Shown: positions 1 through 6,921 of the stretch, piece after piece
How positions within the stretch are numbered: the first letter of the stretch is position 1
Layout: the number at the start of each line of letters is the position of its first letter
Origin: Brachyhypopomus gauderio
Lineage: Eukaryota; Chordata; Actinopteri; Gymnotiformes; Hypopomidae
DNA: 64,000 nucleotides
NCBI RefSeq assembly: GCF_052324685.1
Contig: NC_135212.1
Coordinates: forward strand, 49,813,898 to 49,877,897
Reading direction: 5' to 3'
Notes under the pieces: generated by a model
Seen by the model: only the letters and a program-made list of their open reading frames with translations
The model's database searches: none
What the model was told of the DNA's origin: nothing
Program-made: the position numbers and the translations under genes

Positions 1-73
1 TGGGATTCGAACCCACGCATGCTATGCACAATGGATTAGCAGTCCATCGCCTTAACCTCTCGGCCACCTCGTT
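1..73 (-). tRNA. tRNA-Ser-GCT: tRNA-Ser(GCU), cut by the left window edge
   Basis: This is the 5' part of a tRNA-Ser(GCU); the last 9 nt of the gene (acceptor 3' strand and discriminator) lie outside the window. The first base of the gene is A instead of G (plus-strand t at 73), which would leave A1 facing C72 if the missing part resembles its near-identical relative at 4058-4139. Anticodon GCU and the B box are intact. It lacks the T-stem damage of its pentamer partner at 1062. Confidence 0.93.
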
Positions 74-127
74 GTTTGTGGTGGTGTGTCGATTGCGATT
101 TCAAAGATGCAAACACTTTCACAGCAC

Positions 128-131
128 AAAA
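128..131 (-). terminator. Distal T4, representative back-up terminator
   Basis: Plus-strand aaaa gives TTTT on the coding strand, 74 nt past the 3' end of the gene at 206-287. It recurs at s-78 to s-75 in nearly every unit. In units without a proximal T4 it is the first T4 that Pol III meets, so an unterminated transcript would carry a 3' trailer of about 75-78 nt. Confidence 0.7.
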
Positions 132-205
132 GGAGGCTTATCTGACTTGTGGGTCCTGCTCTTATATCAGGAGACACGATTGTCAGAAATTAAAGAAAGC
201 AACAC

Positions 206-287
206 CGACGAAGGTGGGATTCGAACCCACGCGTGCTATGCACAAGGGATTAGCAGTCCATCGCCTTAACCTCTCGGCCACCTCGTC
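206..287 (-). tRNA. tRNA-Ser-GCT: tRNA-Ser(GCU), one anticodon-stem mismatch
   Basis: The acceptor, D and T arms and the B box are intact and the anticodon is GCU. The plus strand reads caaggg instead of caatgg, so base 42 is C and the 28-42 pair of the anticodon stem is lost (U28 against C42). The same allele sits at 1276-1357 and 4272-4353. The 3' flank on the coding strand is TTTCTTT, with no T4 before 128-131. Confidence 0.95.
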
Positions 288-419
288 AATTACAGTTGTG
301 TGTCGATTGCGATTTCAAAGATGCAAACACTTTCACAGCACAAAAGGAGGCTTATCTGACTTGTGGGTCCTGCACTTACTTCAGGAGACACGGTTGTCAG
401 AAATTAAAGAAAACAACAC

Positions 420-501
420 CGACGAATGTGGTATTCAAACCCACGCGTGCAAAGCACAATGGATTAGCAGTCCATCGCCTTAACCTCTTGGCTACCTCGT
501 C
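420..501 (-). pseudogene. tRNA-Ser(GCU) pseudogene, class b: B box destroyed
   Basis: Compared with the consensus, C56 is T, C61 is A, C66 is A, G9 is A and G13 is A. C56 and C61 are core B-box bases. C56 also makes the G19-C56 tertiary pair, C61 closes the T stem with G53, and the C66 change breaks the G7-C66 acceptor pair. Anticodon GCU is kept, the variable loop is TTT, and the 3' flank has a T4 (GTTGTTTTC) that canonical neighbours lack. Seventeen members start at 420, 1490, 4486, 5984, 8338, 11976, 13902, 16256, 18182, 21016, 23370, 25296, 32193, 35189, 44177, 49099 and 52309. The six from 5984 to 18182 carry a further T-loop change (gtatac on the plus strand). Confidence 0.85.
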
Positions 502-619
502 GCTTGCGGTTTTGTGTCGATTGCGATTTCAAAGATGCAAACACTTTCACAGCACAAAAGCAGGCTTGTCTGACTTGTGGGTCCTGCACTTACATCAGGA
601 GACACGATTGTCAGAAATT

Positions 620-626
620 AAAAAAA
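620..626 (-). terminator. T7 Pol III terminator of the gene at 634-715
   Basis: Plus-strand A7 gives a T7 tract on the coding strand, starting seven bases after the tRNA 3' end. In most units the same place (s-14 to s-8) reads TTTCTTT, so a single C to T change at s-11 makes the strong terminator. By eye about 26 loci carry T7. About 25 others, mainly classes c and d, carry T6. Confidence 0.9.
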
Positions 627-644
627 GCAACACCGACGAAGGTG

Positions 645-655
645 GGATTCGAACC
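645..655 (-). promoter_or_regulatory. B box (internal Pol III promoter), representative
   Basis: On the coding strand this reads GGTTCGAATCC, a full match to the type 2 B-box consensus GGTTCGANTCC, bound by TFIIIC. In any gene starting at s it lies at s+11 to s+21; C56 is at s+17, the base hit in classes b and h. Confidence 0.93.
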
Positions 656-697
656 CACGCGTGCAAAGCACAATGGATTAGCAGTCCATCGCCTTAA

Positions 698-708
698 CCT
701 CTCGGCCA
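698..708 (-). promoter_or_regulatory. A box (internal Pol III promoter), representative
   Basis: On the coding strand this reads TGGCCGAGAGG, covering tRNA bases 8-19. In any gene starting at s it lies at s+64 to s+74. Base 16 is A, where I recall T in vertebrate tRNA-Ser(GCU); the rest fits the A-box pattern. Confidence 0.88.
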
Positions 709-847
709 CCTCGTCGTTTGTGGTTGTGTGTCGATAGCAATTTCAAAGAAGCAAGCACTTTCACAGCACAAAAGAAGGCCTTTCTGACTTGTGGGTCCTG
801 TAGTTACAGCAGGAGACACGATTGTCAGAAATTAAAGAAAGCAACAC

Positions 848-929
848 CGACGAAGGTGGGATTCGAACCCACGCGTGCTATGCACAATGGATTAGCAGTC
901 CATCGCCTTAACCTCTCGGCCACCTCGTC
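848..929 (-). tRNA. tRNA-Ser-GCT: tRNA-Ser(GCU), array consensus
   Basis: This is the most common body in the window: anticodon GCU at 894-896, variable loop ATA, all stems paired except the G6-U67 wobble, G73 discriminator, intact A and B boxes. The 3' flank is TTTCTTT rather than a T4 or longer run. Genes not named in any variant entry match this body or differ from it by a single mild change, such as the TTT variable loop or a G-U pair. Confidence 0.98.
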
Positions 930-1061
930 GTGTGTGGTTGTGTGTCGATAGCAATTTCAAAGAAGCAAACACTTTCACAGCACAAAAGAAGGCTTTTCTG
1001 ACTTGTGGGTCCTGTAGTTACAGCAGGAGACACGATTGTCAGAAATTAAAGAAAGCAACAC

Positions 1062-1143
1062 CGACGGAGGTGGGATTCGAACACACACGTGCTATGCATA
1101 ATGGATTAGCAGTCCATCGCCTTAACCTCTCGGCCACCTCGTT
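1062..1143 (-). pseudogene. tRNA-Ser(GCU) with damaged T stem and acceptor
   Basis: The plus strand carries cgaacacacacg, so base 52 is T and faces C62, and base 48 is T. The acceptor 3' strand has an extra mismatch (gacggag) and base 1 is A. The D arm and anticodon GCU are intact. A near-identical copy at 2132-2213 keeps G1, and 4914-4995 adds further D-arm and acceptor changes. These look like intermediates towards class a. Confidence 0.75.
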
Positions 1144-1275
1144 GTTTGTGGTGGTGTGTCGATTGCGATTTCAAAGATGCAAACACTTTCACAGCACAAA
1201 AGGAGGCTTATCTGACTTGTGGGTCCTGCTCTTATATCAGGAGACACGATTGTCAGAAATTAAAGAAAGCAACAC

Positions 1276-1357
1276 CGACGAAGGTGGGATTCGAACCCAC
1301 GCGTGCTATGCACAAGGGATTAGCAGTCCATCGCCTTAACCTCTCGGCCACCTCGTC
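1276..1357 (-). tRNA. tRNA-Ser-GCT: tRNA-Ser(GCU), pentamer copy of 206-287
   Basis: It has the same body and the same C42 allele as the gene 1,070 bp earlier, showing that the pentamer was duplicated as a block. Confidence 0.95.
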
Positions 1358-1489
1358 AATTACAGTTGTGTGTCGATTGCGATTTCAAAGATGCAAACAC
1401 TTTCACAGCACAAAAGGAGGCTTATCTGACTTGTGGGTCCTGCACTTACTTCAGGAGACACGGTTGTCAGAAATTAAAGAAAACAACAC

Positions 1490-1571
1490 CGACGAATGTG
1501 GTATTCAAACCCACGCGTGCAAAGCACAATGGATTAGCAGTCCATCGCCTTAACCTCTTGGCTACCTCGTC
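1490..1571 (-). pseudogene. tRNA-Ser pseudogene, class b
   Basis: Second class b copy (C56 to T, C61 to A), at the same place in the pentamer as 420-501. Confidence 0.85.
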
Positions 1572-1703
1572 GCTTGCGGTTTTGTGTCGATTGCGATTTC
1601 AAAGATGCAAACACTTTCACAGCACAAAAGCAGGCTTGTCTGACTTGTGGTTCCTGCACGTACATCAGGAGACACGATTGTCAGAAATTAAAAAAAGCAA
1701 CAC

Positions 1704-1785
1704 CGACGAAGGTGGGATTCGAACCCACGCGTGCAAAGCACAATGGATTAGCAGTCCATCGCCTTAACCTCTCGGCCACCTCGTC
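1704..1785 (-). tRNA. tRNA-Ser-GCT: tRNA-Ser(GCU), intact, T7 terminator
   Basis: Pentamer copy of 634-715. The spacer on its 3' side differs from the first copy by two substitutions (ggttcctgcacg at about 1649-1660). Confidence 0.97.
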
Positions 1786-1917
1786 GTTTGTGGTTGTGTG
1801 TCGATAGCAATTTCAAAGAAGCAAGCACTTTCACAGCACAAAAGAAGGCCTTTCTGACTTGTGGGTCCTGTAGTTACAGCAGGAGACACGATTGTCAGAA
1901 ATTAAAGAAAGCAACAC

Positions 1918-1999
1918 CGACGAAGGTGGGATTCGAACCCACGCGTGCTATGCACAATGGATTAGCAGTCCATCGCCTTAACCTCTCGGCCACCTCGTC
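1918..1999 (-). tRNA. tRNA-Ser-GCT: tRNA-Ser(GCU), consensus body
   Basis: Pentamer copy of 848-929; no damaging change seen. Confidence 0.97.
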
Positions 2000-2131
2000 G
2001 TGTGTGGTTGTGTGTCGATAGCAATTTCAAAGAAGCAAACACTTTCACAGCACAAAAGAAGGCTTTTCTGACTTGTGGGTCCTGTAGTTACAGCAGGAGA
2101 CACGATTGTCAGAAATTAAAGAAAGCAACAC

Positions 2132-2213
2132 CGACGGAGGTGGGATTCGAACACACACGTGCTATGCATAATGGATTAGCAGTCCATCGCCTTAACCTCT
2201 CGGCCACCTCGTC
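2132..2213 (-). pseudogene. tRNA-Ser(GCU) with damaged T stem
   Basis: Same T-stem and acceptor changes as 1062-1143, but base 1 is the normal G (plus-strand ctcgtc). That marks the end of the second pentamer copy. Confidence 0.75.
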
Positions 2214-2345
2214 GTTTGTGGTGGTGTGTCGATTGCGATTTCAAAGATGCAAACACTTTCACAGCACAAAAGGAGGCTTATCTGACTTGTGGGTCCTGCA
2301 CTTATATAAGGAGACACGATTGTCAGAAATTAAAGAAAGCAACAC

Positions 2346-2427
2346 CGACGAAGGTAGGATTCGAACCCACGCGTGCTATGCACAATGGATTAGCAGTCCA
2401 TCGCCTTAACCTCTCGGCCACCTCGTC
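2346..2427 (-). tRNA. tRNA-Ser-GCT: tRNA-Ser(GCU), one G-U pair in the T stem
   Basis: The only change from consensus is C63 to T, giving a G51-U63 wobble. It should still fold and be transcribed. The same allele occurs at 5128 and 10050 (starts). Confidence 0.95.
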
Positions 2428-2559
2428 GTTTGTGGTTGTGTGTCGATAGCAATTTCAAAGAAGCAAACACTTTCACAGCACAAAAGCAGCCGTATATGAC
2501 TTGTGGGTCCTGCACTTACAACAGGAGACACGATTGTCAGAAATTAAAGAAAGCCACAC

Positions 2560-2641
2560 CGACGAAGGTGGGATTCGAACCCATGCGTGCTATGCACAAT
2601 GGATTAGCAGTCCATCCCCATAACCTCTCGGCCACCACGTC
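2560..2641 (-). pseudogene. tRNA-Ser(GCU) with D-arm and acceptor damage
   Basis: C25 is G (10-25 pair lost), A22 is T, and base 5 is T facing U68. The anticodon and B box are intact. A relative lies at 10264-10345. Confidence 0.7.
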
Positions 2642-2773
2642 GTTTGTGGTTGTGTGTCGATTGCGATTTCAAAGATGCAAACACTTTCACAGCACAAAAG
2701 GAGGCTTATCTGACTTGTGGGTCCTGCACTTACATCAGGAGACACGATTGTCAGAAATTAAAGAAAGCAACAC

Positions 2774-2855
2774 CGACGAAGGTGGGATTCGAACCCACGC
2801 GTGCTATGCACAATGGATTAGCAGTCCATCGACTTAACCTCTCGGCCACCTCGTC
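2774..2855 (-). tRNA. tRNA-Ser-GCT: tRNA-Ser(GCU), one D-stem mismatch
   Basis: G24 is T, so the C11-G24 pair is lost from a D stem of only three pairs. Everything else is consensus. The same allele is at 10478-10559. Confidence 0.85.
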
Positions 2856-2987
2856 AATTACGGTTGTGTGTCGATTGCGATTTCAAAGATGCAAACACTT
2901 TCACAGCACAAAAGGAGGCTTGTCTGACTTGTGGGTCCTGCACTTACATCAGGAGACACGATTGTCAGAAATTTAAAAAAGCAACAC

Positions 2988-3069
2988 AGACGAAGGTGGG
3001 ATTCGAACCCACGCGAGCTATGCAAAATGGATAAGCAGTCCATCACCTTAACCTCTAGGCCACCTCGTC
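2988..3069 (-). pseudogene. tRNA-Ser(GCU), class c: base 37 is U, variable arm broken
   Basis: The anticodon stays GCU but base 37 is T instead of A (plus strand ggataagcag). G13 is T, C25 is T, and two of four variable-stem pairs are lost. Known tRNAs have a purine at 37, and t6A37 is expected in tRNAs reading ANN codons. The B box is intact and the 3' flank has T6. This member also has T as discriminator (plus-strand cacagacg). Eleven members start at 2988, 6412, 7054, 8766, 10692, 12404, 14330, 14972, 16684, 27222 and 54235. Confidence 0.8.
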
Positions 3070-3201
3070 GTTTGTGGTTGTGTGTCGATAGCAATTTCAA
3101 AGAAGCAAACACTTTCACAGCAAAAAAGAAGGCTTTTTTGACTTGTGGGTCCTGCACTTACATCAGGAGACACGATGGTCAGAAATTAAAGAAATCAACA
3201 C

Positions 3202-3283
3202 CGACGAAGGTGGGATTCGAACCCACGCGTGCTATGCACAATGGATTAGCAGTCCATCGCCTTAACCTCTCGGCCACCTCGTC
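3202..3283 (-). tRNA. tRNA-Ser-GCT: tRNA-Ser(GCU), consensus body
   Basis: Consensus body. The 3' trailer has one change next to the T tract (plus-strand gaaatcaac). Confidence 0.97.
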
Positions 3284-3415
3284 GTTTGTGGTTGTGTGTC
3301 GATAGCAATTTCAAAGAAGCAAACACTTTCACAGCACAAAAGAAGGCTTTTCTGACTTGTGGGTCCTGTAGTTACAGAAGGAGACACGATTGTCAGAAAT
3401 TAAAGAAAGCAACAC

Positions 3416-3497
3416 CGACGGAGGTGGGATTCGAACACACACGTGCTATGCATAATGGATTAGCAGTCCATCGCCTTAATCTATCCGCCACCTTGTC
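3416..3497 (-). pseudogene. tRNA-Ser(GCU) pseudogene, class a: D arm, T stem and acceptor degenerate
   Basis: Against consensus, C12 is G, G15 is T and G19 is A in the D arm; base 52 is T in the T stem; base 48 is T; and acceptor pairs 4-69 and 5-68 are lost. Loss of G19 and the altered A box make function unlikely, although GCU is kept. Twenty-one members start at 3416, 5556, 7910, 11548, 13474, 15828, 17754, 22086, 28075, 30429, 33263, 36473, 38185, 40539, 42251, 45461, 47173, 50383, 55088, 57442 and 60866. Those at 36473, 40539, 45461 and 50383 share one extra change (gatggagg). Confidence 0.88.
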
Positions 3498-3744
3498 GTT
3501 TGTGCTTGTGTGTCGATTGCGATTTCAAAGATGCAAACACTTTCACAGCACAAAAGCAGCCGTATCTGACTTGTGGGTACTGCACTTACACCAGGAGACA
3601 TGATTGTCAGAAATTAAAGAAAGCAACACCGACGAAGGTGGGATTCGAACCCACGCGTGCTATGCACAATGGATTAGCAGTCCATCGCCTTAACCTCTCG
3701 GCCACCTCGTCAATTACGGTTGTGTGTCGATTGCGATTTCAAAG

Positions 3745-3752
3745 ATGCAAAT
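3745..3752. promoter_or_regulatory. Octamer ATGCAAAT upstream of the tRNA at 3630-3711, representative
   Basis: This is an exact match to the POU/Oct-1 octamer, 34-41 bp upstream of the tRNA 5' end. Most spacers have ATGCAAAC here. By eye about 38 units carry the exact octamer, nearly all in one spacer subtype (flank aattacgg, mostly cgatggtcag on the far side). Known octamers act in upstream elements of snRNA-type Pol III genes; a role in this array is not shown. Confidence 0.35.
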
Positions 3753-6197
3753 ACTTTCACAGCACAAAAGGAGGCGTATCTGACTTGTGGGTCCTACACT
3801 TATATCAGGAGACACGATGGTCAGAAATTAAAGAAAGCAACACCGACGAAGGTGGGATTCGAACCCACGCGTGCTATGCACAATGGATTAGCAGTCCATC
3901 GCCTTAACCTCTCGGCCACCTCGTCGTTTGTGGTTGTGTGTCGATAGCAATTTCAAAGAAGCAAACACTTTCACAGCACAAAAGAAGGCTTTTCTGACTT
4001 GTGGGTCCTGTAGTTACAGCAGGAGACACGATTGTCAGAAATTAAAGAAAGCAACACCGACGGAGGTGGGATTCGAACCCACGCATGCTATGCACAATGG
4101 ATTAGCAGTCCATCGCCTTAACCTCTCGGCCACCTCGTTGTTTGTGGTGGTGTGTCGATTGCGATTTCAAAGATGCAAACACTTTCACAGCACAAAAGGA
4201 GGCTTATCTGACTTGTGGGTCCTGCTCTTATATCAGGAGACACGATTGTCAGAAATTAAAGAAAGCAACACCGACAAAGGTGGGATTCGAACCCACGCGT
4301 GCTATGCACAAGGGATTAGCAGTCCATCGCCTTAACCTCTCGGCCACCTCGTCAATTACAGTTGTGTGTCGATTGCGATTTCAAAGATGCAAACACTTTC
4401 ACAGCACAAAAGGAGGCTTATCTGACTTGTGGGTCCTGCACTTACTTCAGGAGACACGATTGTCAGAAATTAAAGAAAACAACACCGACGAATGTGGTAT
4501 TCAAACCCACGCGTGCAAAGCACAATGGATTAGCAGTCCATCGCCTTAACCTCTTGGCTACCTCGTCGCTTGCGGTTTTGTGTCGATTGCGATTTCAAAG
4601 ATGCAAACACTTTCACAGCACAAAAGCAGGCTTGTCTGACTTGTGGGTCCTGCACTTACATCAGGAGACACGATTGTCAGAAATTAAAAAAAGCAACACC
4701 GACGAAGGTGGGATTCGAACCCACGCGTGCAAAGCACAATGGATTAGCAGTCCATCGCCTTAACCTCTCGGCCACCTCGTCGTGTGTGGTTGTGTGTCGA
4801 TAGCAATTTCAAAGAAGCAAACACTTTCACAGCACAAAAGAAGGCTTTTCTGACTTGTGGGTCCTGTAGTTACAGCAGGAGACACGATTGTCAGAAATTA
4901 AAGAAAGCAACACCGACGGAGGTGGGATTCAAACACACACGTGCTATGCATAATGGATTAGCAGTCCATCGCCTTAACCTCTTGGCCACCTTGTCGTTTG
5001 TGGTGGTGTGTCGATTGCGATTTCAAAGATGCAAACACTTTCACAGCACAAAAGGAGGCTTATCTGACTTGTGGGTCCTGCACTTATATAAGGAGACACG
5101 ATTGTCAGAAATTAAAGAAAGCAACACCGACGAAGGTAGGATTCGAACCCACGCGTGCTATGCACAATGGATTAGCAGTCCATCGCCTTAACCTCTCGGC
5201 CACCTCGTCGTTTGTGGTTGTGTGTCGATAGCAATTTCAAAGAAGCAAACACTTTCACAGCACAAAAGCAGCCGTATATGACTTGTGGGTCCTGCACTTA
5301 GAACAGGAGACACGATTGTCAGAAATTAAAGAAAGCCACACCGACGAAGGTGGGATTCGAACCCACGCGTGCTATGCACAATGGATTAGCAGTCCATCGC
5401 CTTAACCTCTCGGCCACCTCGTCGTTTGTGGTTGTGTGTCGATAGCAATTTCAAAGAAGCAAACACTTTCACAGCACAAAAGAAGGCTTTTCTGACTTGT
5501 GGGTCCTGTAGTTACAGCAGGAGACACGATTGTCAGAAATTAAAGAAAGCAACACCGACGGAGGTGGGATTCGAACACACACGTGCTATGCATAATGGAT
5601 TAGCAGTCCATCGCCTTAATCTATCCGCCACCTTGTCGTTTGTGCTTGTGTGTCGATTGCGATTTCAAAGATGCAAACACTTTCACAGCACAAAAGCAGC
5701 CGTATCTGACTTGTGGGTACTGCACTTACACCAGGAGACATGATTGTCAGAAATTAAAGAAAGCAACACCGACGAAGGTGGGATTCGAACCCACGCGTGC
5801 TATGCACAATGGATTAGCAGTCCATCGCCTTAACCTCTCGGCCACCTCGTCAATTACAGTTGTGTGTCGATTGCGATTTCAAAGATGCAAACACTTTCAC
5901 AGCACAAAAGGAGGCTTATCTGACTTGTGGGTCCTGCACTTACTTCAGGAGACACGATTGTCAGAAATTAAAGAAAACAACACCGACGAATGTGGTATAC
6001 AAACCCACGCGTGCAAAGCACAATGGATTAGCAGTCCATCGCCTTAACCTCTTGGCTACCTCGTCGCTTGTGGTTTTGTGTCGATTGCGATTTCAAAGAT
6101 GCAAACACTTTCACAGCACAAAAGCAGCCGTATCTGACTTGTGGGTACTGCACTTACACCAGGAGACACGATTGTCAGAAATTAAAGAAAGCAACAC

Positions 6198-6279
6198 CGA
6201 CGAAGGTGGGATTCGAACCCACGCGTGCTATGCATAATGGATTAGCAGTCCATCTCCTTAACCTCTCGGCCACCTCGTC
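6198..6279 (-). tRNA. tRNA-Ser-GCT: tRNA-Ser(GCU), C25 to A
   Basis: C25 is A, so the 10-25 pair of the D stem is lost (plus strand catctcc). The rest is near consensus. Members start at 6198, 8552, 12190, 14116 and 16470; the last has an extra change in the variable region (acgcttgc). Confidence 0.8.
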
Positions 6280-6625
6280 AATCACGGTTGTGTGTCGATT
6301 GCGATTTCAAAGATGCAAACACTTTCACAGCACAAAAGGAGGCTTGTCTGACTTGTGGGTCCTGCACTTACATCAGGAGACACGATTGTCAGAAATTTAA
6401 AAAAGCAACACCGACGAAGGTGGGATTCGAACCCACGCGAGCTATGCAAAATGGATAAGCAGTCCATCACCTTAACCTCTAGGCCACCTCGTCGTTTGTG
6501 GTTGTGTGTCGATAGCAATTTCAAAGAAGCAAACACTTTCACAGCACAAAAGAAGGCTTTTTTGACTTGTGGGTCCTGCACTTACATCAGGAGACACGAT
6601 TGTCAGAAATTTAAAAAAGCAACAC

Positions 6626-6707
6626 CGACGAAGGTGGGATTCGAACCCACGCGTGCTATGCAAAATTGATTAGCAGTCCATCACCTTAACCTCTAGGCCA
6701 CCTCGTC
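6626..6707 (-). pseudogene. tRNA-Ser(GCU), class d: broken anticodon stem
   Basis: C41 is A, so the G29-C41 pair is lost; base 45 is T, G13 is T and C25 is T. Anticodon GCU, A37 and the B box are intact, and the 3' flank has T6. Class d always lies 214 bp to the right of a class c locus, so the pair moves as a dimer. Ten members start at 6626, 7268, 8980, 10906, 12618, 14544, 15186, 16898, 27436 and 54449. Confidence 0.8.
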
Positions 6708-6839
6708 GTTTGTGGTTGTTTGTCGATTGCGATTTCAAAGATGCAAACACTTTCACAGCACAAAAGAAGGCTTATCTGACTTGTGGGTCCTGCACTTACA
6801 CCAGGAGACACGATTGTCAGAAATTAAAGAAAGCAACAC

Positions 6840-6921
6840 CGACGAAGGTGGGATTCTAACCCACGCGTGCTATGCACAATGGATTAGCAGTCCATCGCCT
6901 TAACCTCTCGGCCACCTCGTC
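6840..6921 (-). pseudogene. tRNA-Ser(GCU), class h: C56 to A in the B box
   Basis: The plus strand reads gattctaacc, so the invariant C56 is A. This removes the G19-C56 tertiary pair and hits a B-box base that TFIIIC binding depends on. The first five members are otherwise close to consensus; the later ones mostly also carry C25 to G. Thirteen members start at 6840, 9194, 12832, 14758, 17112, 20322, 28503, 28931, 31499, 55516, 55944, 58512 and 61936. The mutation sits on at least two different spacer backgrounds. Confidence 0.82.

Larger units (their letters stand above)
634..715 (-). tRNA. tRNA-Ser-GCT: tRNA-Ser(GCU), intact body with T7 terminator
   Basis: This gene decodes AGU/AGC serine codons. 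It has a 7-bp acceptor stem (one G6-U67 wobble), a 3-bp D stem, a 5-bp anticodon stem, GCU at 680-682, a long class II variable arm (stem GTGC/GCAC, loop TTT) and a 5-bp T stem. The discriminator is G73, the SerRS identity base. A box TGGCCGAGAGG and B box GGTTCGAATCC are both present. The 3' flank has T7 seven bases after the gene. Thirteen loci combine this clean body with T7: starts 634, 1704, 4700, 25938, 32621, 35831, 37543, 39897, 41609, 44819, 46531, 49741 and 52951. They are the best candidates for efficiently transcribed and terminated genes. Confidence 0.98.
45..2205. repeat. 1,070-bp pentamer, two copies
   Basis: Five units repeat with period 1,070 bp. The second copy differs by a few bases in a spacer. 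Bases 1 to about 770 recur at about 4067-4830 (offset 4,066), so the block extends beyond the left edge. Confidence 0.9.

Noticed and set aside
76-483. Plus-strand open reading frames of up to 135 codons, repeated in nearly every unit
   Set aside because: They are antisense tRNA plus spacer. The unit length is 1 modulo 3, so the frame shifts every unit and no long protein can arise; there is no codon signature, and the frame merely happens to lack stops.
634-715. tRNA intron or encoded CCA tail
   Set aside because: No insertion follows base 37 in any copy, and the 3' flank after G73 reads GTG, not CCA.
2858-3157. Minus-strand reading frames of 63-107 codons at class c and d loci
   Set aside because: They exist only because substitutions in degenerate tRNAs remove stop codons; they have no start context, domain or conservation apart from the repeat.
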